The position numbers and the translations under genes were made by a program. This document shows, in pieces, positions 23,380-36,330 of a stretch of DNA of 64,000 nt. Every line of letters begins with the position of its first letter. The stretch's first letter is position 1. Location of the stretch: contig NW_017385991.1 of NCBI RefSeq assembly GCF_000237925.1, positions 558,001 through 622,000 on the forward strand, written 5' to 3'. The DNA comes from Schistosoma mansoni. Lineage: Eukaryota; Platyhelminthes; Trematoda; Strigeidida; Schistosomatidae. The notes beneath the pieces are model-generated. The model was given only the letters and a program-made list of their open reading frames with translations, was not told the DNA's origin and ran no database searches.

Positions 23380-25215
23380 AGCTTCAGGAGATCGTCCAGC
23401 CTCCCCACGTTATTAGGAGATCTTACGCATATGAATCGCCTTTTCCAAACACATGTTTTGCCCCACGGATGACTTTTTTGTTCACGTACTGCATCATTTG
23501 TCCATTGACGACTTCCCTTACCCGTGACAGCATCGGCAGTAATGCTTACGATCTATGCCAGGCAGGATCTATGATATCTTCTCCTTTGCAGAATGAAGAG
23601 AACGTAAACAGTCTCCATCCTATTGGAAGTATACGTGGCTCTAGGAAGTGCTTGAATAGATTACACATTATTGAAGCGATTGCTGCTACACACTGTTTCA
23701 GAACTAGAGGGTGGATACTCTCACATCTTGATGACTTTCCTCGGGGCAGGGATTTTAGTTTTCTAGTACTAACCCAGAAGTTAGTTGGATACTACCCAAG
23801 CGATCAGTTGGCACCAGGGTTAAGGAGTGTTCCGTGCTTGTAACATTCTGGTTTAACTGGTCGTCAAGCTTGACATTAAGGATTTCTCCCATTCTAATTT
23901 GATAGAATTTCCTCTATTTTGCCTTTCAAGATCACAAATATCCTGGCCTATATGTTTGTGGAATCATAGTCCACTTAGGTTTTAGAACATTTATCTGTTA
24001 CTATTATAAAAGACCTTACCTCGAAATTGTAGACTTTTCACGTTATGACTACCAAATCCATATGATCTTACGTGCAGGTGACATCACTGCCTATTCTGAC
24101 TCGTCTTATCGTGCGATCAGCAATACGATGTTTAACACTTCTGAAGAATACATTTGGGCTGGCGATAGAATAATGTTTTAATGTGAATAGGGATTCGTTA
24201 CCCCATGATCGAGCCATGCCATCTCGATTAGTTATTGCCGCGTCCACCATTGCTGACCTTTCCTTGTTAAGTGTTGAACATAAATTTCCATAATTATCTC
24301 ATGTTCATCTTCGAGGATCGTGTGGTTAGAACTAATATCACTACAAATGTTAATTTTGTTATTTGTTCTCTGAAGAAGTGGCTTACGCCGAGTCACGAAA
24401 CGTCAGAAAATCTAATTTTTCTACTCATTGGGATATTACAAATATATAATTTATTTAATATCACTACAGATTTTCTTTTAGTTATGGATCTGTAGCGATA
24501 TTTATGATAAGCTTGTATTTTGGCTGCTCCTATAGCTCCAGGTTTTGCATTGCATCCGTTTTTCGATGCCAAGCAAGAGCTGCAATCATAATACTTCAGA
24601 GAGAGTTCCTAATTGTTCCAGGCTCTCCGTTTGTCTTGTGGCAAGCATTTGGTGCTACACTTAATCCGAGATCTTTTATCTCGAGGTGTGTGCCTTATCT
24701 GAGGTTCATTGAGTAGAATAGCATCCTGAATGATGTACCTTACCATTTATTTGTGGTCACCCACATTTAGCCTTCACAAGTCTTAAGAACGTTGGGCATG
24801 TTGAAGATTCCTTGTAATGGCTGTATAGTCTATCCTAGTGTAACAGAGGTGAGGAGCGTTTTTATTCCCCCCAAATATTTCGTTTGTGGCAGAGCTGAAC
24901 ATGACTACCACATGGTTGCTACTTCCTAATGATGCATAAACATAGATATCTTCGACTAAAAATCTAACACTTGTTAGCAAATAATCTAAGTTTTAGGGTG
25001 TCGGTGCGTACCCTATCCCGTTTTATCACCTGCATTTTCAGTCAGTACCGAATTTCCAATGGCTGCAATAAGTCACTCAGAAAAGTGCCCTGTAGGGGTT
25101 GTATCCTGCTTGTTGAGATTGAGGGATGGAGTGTTGAATTCTCCAGCTAGTAGTGCTTGGTCAAACTCCGGGTGTGACAGGTATGACAGCAGCTGTATTA
25201 TCCCATTGTAGTGGC
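23380..25215 (-). mobile_element. CR1-like (SR1-like) LINE fragment, decayed
   Basis: On the - strand, 25080-25180 reads LLAGEFNTPSLNLN (family GDFN endonuclease motif), followed by the LLTSVRFLVEDIYVYASLGSS region usual before the end of the endonuclease. About 23580-23750 reads the RT segment VAAIASIMCNLFKHFLE then RILPIGWRL. Frames shift between these blocks, so it is dead. The 170-codon + strand frame at 23331-23843 is antisense to the RT. Confidence 0.75.
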
Positions 25216-25265
25216 GTTGAAGTTATCGATTTCGCTGCGCGTTCGTATGTTGGGATCGCCAGTTA

Positions 25266-25627
25266 TGTAGTACCGTGCTTCGATAATAGTTCATTCCGAT
25301 AACCGTTATTATACCAATCTTAACGGTGTATAAAATCAGAAGGCAAAAGGAAGCGGCAACTACATTTTTATTGATAATCGATGCAGACCAGAAAGCTGTG
25401 GGCACATGAGCAAGTGTAAGCGAGCGAAGCAAAGATCATGCGCAATGGAGATTGGCTGGGAAGCCAACTCGATTTAAGCAAGCGTTAATCAACATTTATA
25501 GTCAGACAAAAATGAGTGACAGACATATGATGAATAAGATACGAAGTGTACACATATATGCTCATATAAAAGTATAGCCAAGGTTAATAAGCGAATAATG
25601 AACAAGATCAAAATATGACTCATGACA
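25266..25627 (-). mobile_element. Ty3/Gypsy-type LTR, copy B
   Basis: 362 bp on the - strand, starting TGTCATGAGTC and ending GGTACTACA, directly followed by a leader-like TAACTGGCGATCCCAAC that may be the primer-binding region. Only about 35-50 bp of internal sequence remains before the LINE. Related to 13424-13746 and 1845-1955. Confidence 0.65.
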
Positions 25628-25639
25628 GGCGACTTGGCT

Positions 25640-26090
25640 TGGCCAGCAACTAGGATAAAGTATATGGGCTTAACAAATAAACTGATACTACACCATCTTT
25701 ATGAGCGTATGAACCTGTGGAGACTGATATATTTCTCTAATCAAGTACTTGGTGCTGTTCACAATGACGCAACACCAGCATGATTACGTCACCTAAGTTG
25801 ATTAGTTTCTTTGTGGTTTTATGACTCTAAAGTGACTGCTAATGCATTCACCACCCGCTGATTTGTGTACCCTACCGCATCAGAAAATTTCATGTCTTGA
25901 AAGCTCACTTCTTCATCCATGATGTCAGATGAGAGCCTATTTCAGTCAGCTTTATGATCATTAGATTCGACTGGAAGCACATGTTTCAAATCTCTCTGCT
26001 GATTTACCCATTGATCTTCCTAAGTTGCTATGGAGGGACTCACAGGTCTGTCCCATCACCTACGACCCTCCTGCAGTCGCATCCAGTTCC
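25640..26090. other. Intergenic, nothing recognised
   Basis: No coding or repeat signature that I can name between the LTR and the RTE fragment. Confidence 0.5.
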
Positions 26091-26259
26091 CAAGTTTTAA
26101 ATAAATCGGTGTTTAAAACATGTTGGCAAGTCCTGTGATGTTGGCTGCTACAGGACATTTGCCTATATAGCACGTCGTATAATCAGTAAGGTAGCCTTGG
26201 TTTCCTGTATCATGTAATGTTGATCGAGGTAAACTAAGACTAAGATATTTCACGTTTAG

Positions 26260-26990
26260 CTGTTTTGCTGCCGCCTCGTTGATATTAACTTTGCCTGTGG
26301 CCCCTCTGGGGCTACCGCCGGTCTCACGCCCAGATAAAGGAGGAGGTTTGTGCAAGGGGTCAGCGACCCCATACTGTAGAAAACTAAACCGCCTGAAAAA
26401 ACGTTAACCTGAAGAACGTATTCACACCATTTAAACTCTGCCCTGGAAATTAGAAGGTCTTTAATTAGAGGAGTTAGGACGTCTCATGATGGAAGCCTAG
26501 TTCCTTCGGAAGTCACGAGGCTGATGCACCTTCTGACAATCAGAGAAACCATTAATGTAAGTACATGGAATGTTCGTACAATATTGGAGAACGGGAGAGT
26601 CATCCAAGTTGCTGCAGAAACGAAAAAATACAACCTGGAGGTGCTTGGAATCAGTGAAACACATTGGACGCAGGTTGAACAACAAAGACTCGCTTAAGGA
26701 GAGCTGCTGTCATACTCCGGCCATGAAGAAGAAAATGCTCCACATACACAAGGCGTTGCACTGATGCTATCCAAACAAGCACAAAAAGCACTTATAGGAT
26801 CGGGGCCTCATGGATCCAGGATTGTCTAAGTCTCCTTCGAAACAAAGTAAGAGGGCATTACAATGAGCGTCATTCAATGCTATGAGTCTACCAACGATTA
26901 CAATAAAAGCGTTAAAGAACAATTCTACGATAGGCTGCAGTCAGTCGTCAAGAAATACCTAACAAATGACTTTACCATTCTGATGGAACT
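26260..26990 (+). mobile_element. RTE-clade LINE (SR2-like), 5' UTR and endonuclease
   Basis: The GC-richer 5' leader (CTACCGCCGGTCTCACGCCC ... GGGGTCAGCGACCCC) is typical of the element. The frame from about 26545 reads VSTWNVRTILENGR, YNLEVLGISETHWTQ, SYSGHEEENAPHTQGVALML and VIQCYESTNDYN, all RTE apurinic-endonuclease landmarks. In-frame stops occur at several points and the element ends before the GDxN catalytic block, so it is a dead fragment. Confidence 0.87.
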
Positions 26991-27239
26991 TCCACGTAAG
27001 ATCTTATAGATTAGGCAGTCACATCATGACAAATCTACACTTTTAGAATTAGATCTATTATTAGAGCAGTACTAATAACGAAGTAGACCATAAGTCTAAA
27101 GCTTCACTCTCCTCTCAATACCAAGAAAAGTCTTCAACAGGGTACTGTTAAGCAGAATGAAGGACTCCGTAAACCCCCAACAGCGCAGAGCTTGGAATAT
27201 GACGTAGTTGTAATCTAACAACTAACCGGGCGGACTATT

Positions 27240-29610
27240 ATTCTTCGGTAACCCAACTTCCAAGCCTTTTCTCTTCAACTTTAATTCAGGACCACGATCG
27301 TTACATACTACTGTAGGGCTTTAAGTCAAACTTGGACCATATATGCGTTACAGAACTGCAAATTCATTGTGCAGTGTTGTCATACAAACCTATTTGTTAG
27401 ATGACTGGCATATCTGAATAAGTATTCCGCCGTACAGTTTTGATGACTTTATCTTTTTGGTAACTCTACTTAGGTAGTCTCTCGCTTGTAATCCTATGTT
27501 GTGGATTATTGATCATCCCTGTAATGATGGTGTGAACCTGATATGTCAGAAACAGATAGCACAGTAGTGCTTTATTCCGTTTAAAACCCTATTTTTGCTC
27601 CATTCCTGCTAAGTGATTTGCTATCAACCGTTCTTCATAACGTTTTCAGACTCCAAACCCCGGCTACCAATGTAGCTTTTTCTGTGTCTCAGTGGTAAGT
27701 CACAGCTTCATAGTTCTTGATTCTCCAAAGTTATCAATCCATACTGTTCTTCGTACTTACTGTTTTGTTTCAGGTTGAACGTGACAGTTTGACATTTAGA
27801 AGGATTAAGTATGAGACCATTAACAACAGACCATCGTCCAATAAGATTATAAGGGGCTGTAAAGAGTTTGAAGTCAGAATACATACTGTGGAATCATGCC
27901 TATGTTTAAAATATGTATTTTCTGTGGGAGATGACAGATCATGTTAAAAAAAGAGAAAATAAGAGAAGGAACCGCGAGTTCGTCGATTTGCTGATCATTT
28001 CCCTCCTTACACAGTGAACTGTTCTATTCCAAATAGGTAGGAACGTATCCAGTTAGTTACTCAGCTGTCAATATTGACGTTAATCAATTTGTCAAGTAGC
28101 AGTTATCTTGAAAAAGAGTCGAAGACAGAATTATCGACTTCAAATGCGCATCGAATATACTGTCTACACCTTTCAAAGTTGAACGCTATATTATGATACA
28201 GAATATCAACAGCATTTAAGGTGCCTCTTTCGCATTGGTGAACAAGCTGATATGGATCAGTATACTCTTTTAGTGCAGGATAAAGTGGAAGTGACAATAA
28301 TTTTCACATCTTTTCGAGAAAAGCTGAAGTTATTGCTATAGTTCTAAATTTTGAATCCTTATAATCAGTTACTTCCTTAGATATTAGAGTTATTCTTATC
28401 CTTCTCTTTGTTTTCGGTATAAGACTGGATGAGAAGGATTCACTAGGGATGCTCATGAATAGATGAAACAGAACGTTAGCACACTTCTTAAAAGTCAGAT
28501 CCTAAACATTGGAACGAGTCGAGTGACTGGAGGCATTTCGGACATCAATTTTAGAGGAAAATGGATCACGGCTATTCTTCAAACCTATGGATATGGGAAG
28601 CACGACATCACATGAATGACCTACTTAAGCCATAAATATTCAGCTGGTTATCGCCTCTAATTCGTCTCTCACCTGTACGTTCGTTAAATGGCTTCCTCAT
28701 ACTTGAAGAGCTTGTACAAGAATTTTTGAGTAGGCGTCCAGTCCAGAGGCTTAACCTCTCGGTTTATTAGACCATTTAACTTTCGAACTGCAATGGAGTT
28801 TTTCTTCTTGTATATCCTTCTTTTTTCCATCCGTAATCGTTTCAGATGGGGAGATATATATCGATTACAACTCACAAAAACAGTTTCATTGACGCAACAA
28901 ATATCAAAAGAGAATTCAAGATAACAAGCGATAACATCAAAAGTATTTTTGAACGAGTCACCTGCAAATAACTTCTAGTTCACTATACAAAATATCTTTT
29001 TCAGATTTTGAATATTTTCTTCTGAGTAATCCCTGTATTTTGGTTTCTTTGTCTGATGTAAGAGTGTATTCTCTCGAAGCTTGCCACATACTTTAGGTAG
29101 AACACGAATAATACAATAATCAGAACTGAACAATGGAGCGCATTTAAGTCACATATATTTTTAAGTCATTGGTGAAAACTGAGTCTAGATGAGCATCCAA
29201 ACAGGTGGGACAATCTACTACCAAGTGACCAAGTGGTGAAAGAAAGCTACAGTCGAATAGATTAAAATCACCACAGACAATGAAGATTATGTGCAGTCTT
29301 CAGTCCAGTTGGTGATACAAAACAATCGTCTTGAAAATCGTGTAACCAGTAATCTAGAATTGTGATCACGCCGAAATTACAGCACATGCTTAGACAGTAG
29401 GAATTGGAAATAGTCCACTTTGACGATTAGTAAGCTGCAGTTGATAGTTGGCTGTTCAGGAGTCGACACTTTCATTCTTTTCAGTGCATATTGCCAGCCA
29501 CCACGATGACTCTGATTACTCTTTTTAGTATATTGTGAAGCGATGAGTCATATAACTTTCATATACGTGCCTGAATAGGTTGTGCAAATAGCAGAAACAA
29601 GGGTGTGTTA
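27240..29610 (-). mobile_element. Non-LTR retrotransposon (CR1/Jockey-like), decayed
   Basis: On the - strand, 29000-29610 reads an endonuclease tail (FNLFDCSFLSPLGHLV ... DAHLDSVFTNDLKIYV). About 28684-28875 reads a linker with ISPHLKRLRMEKRRIYKKKN. About 28103-28297 reads the reverse-transcriptase block CERGTLNAVDILYHN ... YIRCAFEVDNSVFDS. The order endonuclease-linker-RT is correct, but frames shift repeatedly and the YADD block is not recognisable. The same family gives the pieces at 45.1-46.0 and 57.95-58.28 kb, also on the - strand. Confidence 0.72.
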
Positions 29611-29859
29611 AATCAAACAATAAGGGCAACTTGTCGAAATATCTAGAAGGTAGAAATAGGTTTCCTAGGTACTCGAGCAGCTCACCTCAAATATTGAATT
29701 TAGTGATCCAACTCTTAGAAAGACTAGGGAACAATCTTTTCTTTGCTCTGATAACATCAAATCGCTTGCTGAAACAGTGGTCACTACCCTTGATCTGCAT
29801 CGGTAGAGGATATAGTAAGTTCCTGTTTGGTGGATAATAACATTGATACTCACTGTCAG

Positions 29860-31100
29860 CAGACTACAATAACTTTGAATGCTACTTCATCTGGACTATT
29901 AGGTGTTAAGTTCATTAATGAGGTTTACGAAGCTTGAAACTGAAAATTTAGTTGAGCACCGATTTCCATAAATGTACGAAAGACTACTCAATAGAACGAG
30001 ACGATTTGCAAAGAAATGCTCAAATGGCTAAACATACCAAGATCAGATATACTAGCTTTGTCTGCGTGGTTTCAGTTACAGATGGGGAAATACAGTCACC
30101 ACAGTTTCTCAAGTACTAAGTGTTTACGGTCTGAACAGAAGTTGACCCACCTTAACATTATCATGTGGATCTATGAAGCGAATCTTATGGGCTTAATCAT
30201 CGGAAAAAATATCCACACATAATCCCATTGTTGTACCATTATTTCATTCATAGCGGAATGCTTAACAAGTTGCTTTGCTCAAAGATCCATCAGCCTAGAG
30301 ACTTATAAGAAGCCTGAGCATCCGTCGTATTCATGACGGAGAGCCTAGAACGTGGTGGAGCTCAACATAAACAAGGAGACAAGGATTCATTTCTCCCTTC
30401 TGCTTCCGTTTAACCACTGATTCCTTTTATAAAATTCGAGTAGACACAATTAAGGATCGTCGTGGTACATAAAATTCATCCTCTGTCTACTTTTAAATCT
30501 ATTAGCTGTTAACTGAGTGGTAAGACTAGCCAAAATGGACGTCGCACACATTATTTATTATCGTGCAGCACCATGATTTTGAGTGTCATCTATAGTTGCC
30601 CTGATTTGTCTTTTATGATCCATGCTTCTTTCTGTTTTTATGTGATCATCGACCTATTCACATATCTGTCTGGCCAATCAAATTATTCACTTCGTTGTCT
30701 GTTCCTATGGAACATTTATTCCCTTCTACTCATTAGCATCACAATCTTAAAGGCATTATGACCAAACTAACTAGCCGACTATCATGTTAAGTTAAGGCTA
30801 CTTTGCCCAACAAACCTTCTTTGTTTATGATAAATCCACTTACTCATACATGAGAAATACCAACCTCCAAGTTGTTAAATCCATTCGGACTAGCAAAGCC
30901 TAGTTGCTAAAAATCCATATAAACTACTGAAAACCAAAATCCGTGACTACAATGTGAGATGTGACCACGAAAAAAGAAACCGATTTACAATTATTCGTCA
31001 CAAACATATTGGATGTTGGATAAACGGGAGTTCAGATAAAGCAGTGGCTGTCAGATGAGTCGAAACTCAAGGTCGACCTTGGCTATAACGATTAGCAGGT
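29860..31100. other. Intergenic upstream of CHMP1, no gene recognised
   Basis: No repeat or exon recognised. The CHMP1 promoter should lie at its right end. Confidence 0.5.
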
Positions 31101-31109
31101 GAAGTAAAA

Positions 31110-31737
31110 ATGGAGAAACAGATATTCAACTTGAAATTCGCTGCTAAACAAATGCAACGTTGTGCCATTCGTTGCAACAAAGATGAGGCGGAATCTAAAA
31201 ATAAATTAAAGGCTGCTATCAAAAAGGGGGACCATGAAGGTGCAAGAATCCATGCAGAAAATGCTATTCGACAAAAGCACACCGCAACAAGCTATCTACG
31301 ACTTGCTGCTCGAATCGATGCTGTTGTCTCCAGGGTTCAGACGGCCATGACTACTAAGGGTTTCACTAGGAGCATTATGACAGTTGTCAATTGTATGGAA
31401 AGCGCAGCCAGGTCCATGGATATGGAAAAGGTTAGCTGTCTCATGGATAAATTCGAAAGGGAATTTGACAACATGGATATACAGTCCAAGGTATGTTTAT
31501 TTGTTTGTATTAGTTTCACTTAAATAGCTTGTAAGCTCCTCGTTAGCCAATACAATGTCCATTTCAACCCCTGAAAACGAAGTCCAAGGACTGATAAATC
31601 AGGTAGCTGACGAAACCGGAATAGAACTGAACTACGAACTCCCTGGTTCAACTCACACTTCCGTTTCAGTGGCCCCTATTTCAGCGGAGGAGGAAGATGG
31701 TCTCACGCAGCGCTTAGCTAGACTTAGACAATCATGA
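31110..31737 (+). CDS. CHMP1: CHMP1, ESCRT-III subunit (2 exons)
   Basis: Exons 31110-31490 and 31528-31737; intron 31491-31527 is 37 nt (GTATGT ... AATAG), phase 0. The product is 196 residues, the usual size for CHMP1A/B. It begins MEKQIFNLKFAAKQMQR, followed by the basic N-terminal helices and the near-invariant block ARIHAENAIRQK (about residues 49-60). An acidic C-terminal part ends with an MIT-interacting motif, DGLTQRLARLRQS, in which L, RL and L-R occupy the expected MIM1 positions. Family role: a late-acting ESCRT-III protein that polymerises on endosomal membranes and recruits Vps4, spastin and IST1 for multivesicular-body sorting, cytokinesis and membrane repair. The ATG is the only in-frame choice giving the family N-terminus. 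The chosen acceptor is the only nearby one that keeps frame; it adds about four residues (LVSSSL region) before NTMS compared with human CHMP1B. There are no neighbours within several kb on either side. Confidence 0.95.
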
Positions 31738-32094
31738 GATAGTTTTACGTTCAGCTGAATTTATTTCACTCCATTTGTTCCCTTTGATTTTAACTTGAGA
31801 TAACCTAATTTTATGTTTTCAACCTGTTTTGTTGACTTTACTTGCAAGTAGTTTGTATTTATGAACGTTACATCAAATCAAGAGTGCATTGTGACAATTT
31901 TCTTTTTTGTGTTTTTAGAAATTATGATTTATTTCTAAAGCTACATAATATTCCTTCCGTCAAATTTGACCACGTTTTTAGCCTGTTCAGGTCGTTGGGT
32001 AGACGAGTTCCATGATACTACTTAGACAAGACAAGCACAATGATACGTCTACACACGAATGGGATGGTTTAGGCATATATTTGTTTACTTGCAT

Positions 32095-32608
32095 TTATTT
32101 ATTTATTTAAACACAAATATTGGTACAAGAAGGCACCGAGTACATATGCACCTCACCAGCCTATTGATTCGTGTGTGGGCTGTGATACTCCCCTGGTGCC
32201 CAGATCGAAGCAGGTGGTTTTATTGGGGGACCACTCCCCAAGCCATTGACCTAAAGGTCTAATCCACAAGTCAGTGGATCAACATCAGGAGATGCAGTCC
32301 CATGGAAGCCAGTGACCAAAAATAGGTTCATACGCCATTTGTTCCTTCAGGATCCTGTAGCCCATGTGCATCAATAATTTGGAATTAGGGTTTTCCAACT
32401 CCCCTAGGTGTATCCTCGATATCCACCAACCCGGTTAAAGCACCGGATATTCGCTTTTCTTCCTCTCAATTTTGCAAGCAGCACCCCTTTCGCGAGAAGG
32501 CATTGAGTAGGACTCCCCTGGCAGAGACTATATACGTGTGGCCATGTGAGAGCATTTGGAGAGGTAGAGCTGACCCTCAACCGTACCAGGGCATGTGGCA
32601 CCACTAAT
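32095..32608 (-). mobile_element. Retroposon family R, copy 3
   Basis: Full-length - strand copy; the tail reads (TTTA)n on the + strand at 32095-32108. No clear target-site duplication. It starts about 360 bp after the CHMP1 stop. Confidence 0.85.
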
Positions 32609-32609
32609 T

Positions 32610-33915
32610 CGTTTAAGTCGCAACCAATAGTTTTGGTAATTCAGGGAGTATTGTACTTCACCAGTCGTGATAGCTTAGTTGTATATATTCCAAATCTTAA
32701 ATGCATTTCCATTCCGTCCACTTTCGTTCACTGATTTCCTTAGTGATTTATCAAGACTATTTTATAAATATTGTTTTACGCATATTATACGTTCTATGTT
32801 TCATGCATTTGTAAAAATTGTTTTTTTTCACAGCCAAAAACACTTGTTTACAATCATTGCTTTCATGTGATGAAGTATTTGCATTGTATGTGTATAGGAT
32901 TTCACTATAATGTTTACAATGTTTCCTTTCGCTTTGCAAGAGGACGTTTGTCAGTAATAAAGTGATTGCCAATATGCCTGTTTTTTCCGATGACCATTTA
33001 GTTAGTACAGACGGCTTATAAATTTGCTTAAAACATTCAGTTTATTACCTCTCTAAAGATAGCATTATATATATAGTAAAAAGGTCTCGGAAGAATAAAA
33101 TTCATGATGTATACAATAAAATGTTATATAATATTAAATATTCCAACTTCTATTATATTGGATTGTTGTTCGGGACTCGTGTGTTGAAGTCTGCACTCAC
33201 GGCTAAATTTGTTTTCATTTTTATTTGCTATTAGGAAAAAAAAGATTAAGTGAAACATTATAAACATTTATTTGGTTATACGCAAGATAAATCTTCCATA
33301 AATGACAAACTGTTATTAGTTCACTTGTAGCTATTTATTAATTTTTTGTTCAGATCATAATCAACAAGAATTAGTCATTAGCTAACAGTCAATCCCTTGT
33401 AGTCCAGTTCTTTGCAATTGAAGTTGTTAACCAAGCACGTAAATTTATTTATTGAACCTTGACTTTTTGTATAAAAAGCTAGTAGTTTTCCCTGGCCACC
33501 CAAACCCGAAATAGATGGAGTGATTTTCAAATCCACAGTCTACTGATTAAATGTCGATTACCACTGTCTAGTCTCTAACATCTACTGAATTCTGTCGAAA
33601 TAAGTGTTGAAAATATAATTATATTTTTTGTAATATCCCAATGACTAGAATTACAATCATTGGGATATAATAAAAAACGTAATTATTAACTTTCTACCCG
33701 ATACTCAGTTGATTTGAAACAATGTTGAGATAGTTGTCCAGGAATTAGAACCTGATCATTAAAAAATTGAATGGGCAGCGTTAGATCATTCTAATGAAAG
33801 ACATTCTTTATTGATAGAGGAGAGTGTGTCTCAGTGAATTCGCTTCAAGAACACAAATAAACGAAACAATGAAGCCCTTATCGTACTGATATTGTACACG
33901 CTTGTTCAAATTTCA
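32610..33915. other. Intergenic, AT-rich, nothing recognised
   Basis: Contains a short inverted repeat around 33633-33670 (TATCCCAATGA ... TCATTGGGATAT). No gene. Confidence 0.5.
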
Positions 33916-33930
33916 GTTCACTATTCATTT

Positions 33931-34432
33931 CCCCCCAAATGCCCTGGCATGGCTGAGGGTGAGGAGGTGCCACCCTCCCTCTCGAAGTGCTCTCACATGG
34001 CCACATTTATATAGCCTCTGACAGGGAAGTCCTGCTCACTGCCTTCTCGTGGCATTACTGTTGTTTACGAAATTGAGAGGACGAAAAGCGAATGTCTGGC
34101 GCTTTAACCGGGTTGGTGGACACGGTGCGTCCACCCTGATTCCAAACCGATGGTGCACATGAGCTCCAGTATCCTGAAGGGACGAATGGCGTATGAGTCA
34201 ATCGTTCGTCAACGGCTACCATGGGACTGCATCTCCTTACGATGCTCTACTCCCTTGTGGATCAGATTTTTAGGTGAAAGGCTCTGGGTGTGGTCCCCGT
34301 AAGAAGACCACCTGTTTCGATTTGGGCACTTAAGCAGTATCACAGCCCTTCAGACAAATCGAATGAGATTTGTGTGGCACATATGTATATGGTGCCCCTT
34401 TGTAACAATATTTATGTGTTTGAAGAAACGGA
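33931..34432 (+). mobile_element. Retroposon family R, copy 4
   Basis: Flanked by a 13-bp duplication TCACTATTCATTT (33918-33930, 34433-34445). Its tail is degenerate (GTTTGAAGAAACGGA). Confidence 0.87.
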
Positions 34433-34449
34433 TCACTATTCATTTGTTT

Positions 34450-36060
34450 CTGAAAATTAAAAATATTTTATTGATTGGAAATTGTAGTAAAACTAAGTAT
34501 GAACTTTGCCAAAGTTTCCATACCTTATGAGCACGACAAGGTGTAATGAATAACATGATGAACAAGAGTTTATATAATATTCGTACTATTGATATTGAGA
34601 AAGAATAGACATTGAGGGGTACATCACAAATAGGAATTAATCCGAGGAATATAATGTGCAAAATAATCTTGGAACTCCACACTTGGGGGAGGTTAAAGAG
34701 TTAATCCAACTGTCCCTCTATGACCGACATTGAGCAATGTCACCCAACGTCTCCAACCACCGATCACGGTTATTTCACTGACCCAAAGCAGGTAGTCCTA
34801 ATTTAACTGTTTCACTGTGATAGTCAATGACTTCATGGATGGGTGCCATGTTTTCGTCTGATCTCTTCATGTAAGAACATCTGAGAAACTGTCCAAATTA
34901 ATGTAACCATACAAAACCATCAGTTTTCAAATAACTCCATAAAAAGTAAATGGTGGTGTAGCAAGTTTGGTACACAAAAATATTTAATCCAGAGTTTTCG
35001 TGTTATTTTTTTATTGTGCAATTACATAACTACCAAAATTTAACCAATTGGCAATTCATACCCACCAGCATGCCGCTGAGATGCGAAATGCTTCTACAAA
35101 GTTGACAGAAGACTCTAATTGGTATCAATTTTGAGGTTGAGTTGTCGGAACTCGTTGTTTTGTTAATGATAGTGGTGGCGTTGTGAAGGATATCAAATTT
35201 TAATTAGTGATTAGTAGAACGAACTGCTAGTCTGTTTCATACTTGTTATTGTCGTAACTTTAGCTAGACTTGAAAGCTCAGATGAACATAGAGTCAACAA
35301 GGATATTTTTGCTTTACACCAATAAGACAGTACTTTTCTGAACTGAGGATCTTAATCAACTCTGTTTGATATTCATCTTCCGAGAGGAATTGCCTACATT
35401 TAGCGTCAAGGCTATCCAAGTAACACATCCGAAAATGTGTTTTGAACGTAGTGGTGTTGAAAACTGAGTGTTATAGTTTCGGGACTTTAATAATGCTAGC
35501 TTCTCTACACAGCTACAACCAAATGAACAAAGGGAGAAGGGTAACGATTGACATCTAATCGTAACATAACAACCAGTTGTTATGAGTTAGGATCTTTTGT
35601 TATACAGTACCACTCCCTTGAAAATGTCTAAAACGTATGTGCAACTCGATAGCTTCAATCGTTATTAGACACAATGTAGATACTGAAGTTGCATTTTCAC
35701 ATCTTATTCTTAATTAAAAGTAGCATTCATCTTTTAGTCATATGAGACCAATCTTTCTGGTGTCTTTTTGTGTAATATTCTTGTTATTATCCAATTATTT
35801 CTTCTCAGTGTTGTCATTTCGGTTTTTGCGGCGTATCTCTTAGTACTCTTTTGTACTAAACAGTTTTTAGACACCTTATCAATACAATAAGTGAATTTAA
35901 AATATTGTCGGATTAAAGATGAATAGCTTACTATGATTATTTAACACCTGCTTAAGTTTTGAATACTCTTGATAGACATGAAGCGCCAAACAATAGAACA
36001 CAGATAACTGAATAAAAGAACTAGATCTATCGGGTCCAATCAGCATCAAATAGTAGAGAA
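34450..36060. other. Intergenic, nothing recognised
   Basis: No coding exon or named repeat seen. Confidence 0.45.
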
Positions 36061-36074
36061 ACATGAGATTAGTC

Positions 36075-36330
36075 ACCGCTCAGTGATCATTCAATGTAAA
36101 TATCTCATACAAGAAGTTAGTTCGACGTTGGACAGCTTCCTGGTAACGTCTTAGACTGTGAAGCTGAGTTACATGTGTCTGGATCTCACAGGAAGCATCG
36201 GTTTCCTCAAGATTACAGGTATCTCTAGTTGACGAGTTCGAACTGTGGCGAAATCTAGACCGATCAAGGTTTCCTACTGACTATTATCAACCAGCTTACA
36301 TCACTACAGTCGGTCAGCTACGACGTAGGA
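36075..36330 (+). repeat. Hammerhead SINE, second family (S2), copy 2, diverged
   Basis: tRNA-like head remnant (GTAACGTCTTAGACTGTGAAG ... GGATCTCAC), followed by a hammerhead remnant at 36218-36274 and GGTTTCCTACTGA. An inverted S2 tail end lies just before the head (about 36075-36100). Confidence 0.6.
36218..36274 (+). ncRNA. Hammerhead ribozyme remnant (S2 type)
   Basis: TTGACGAG and GAAA are present, but the first core base is T instead of C and stem II pairs poorly. Probably inactive. Confidence 0.5.

Noticed and set aside
23331-23843. 170-codon + strand reading frame, the longest in the window
   Set aside because: It is antisense to a CR1-like reverse-transcriptase block that is recognisable on the - strand; no protein family is seen in the + reading.
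33630-33672. Small inverted repeat as a terminator or hairpin RNA
   Set aside because: A single 13-bp arm pair in AT-rich intergenic DNA, with no recurrence or neighbouring gene to support a role.
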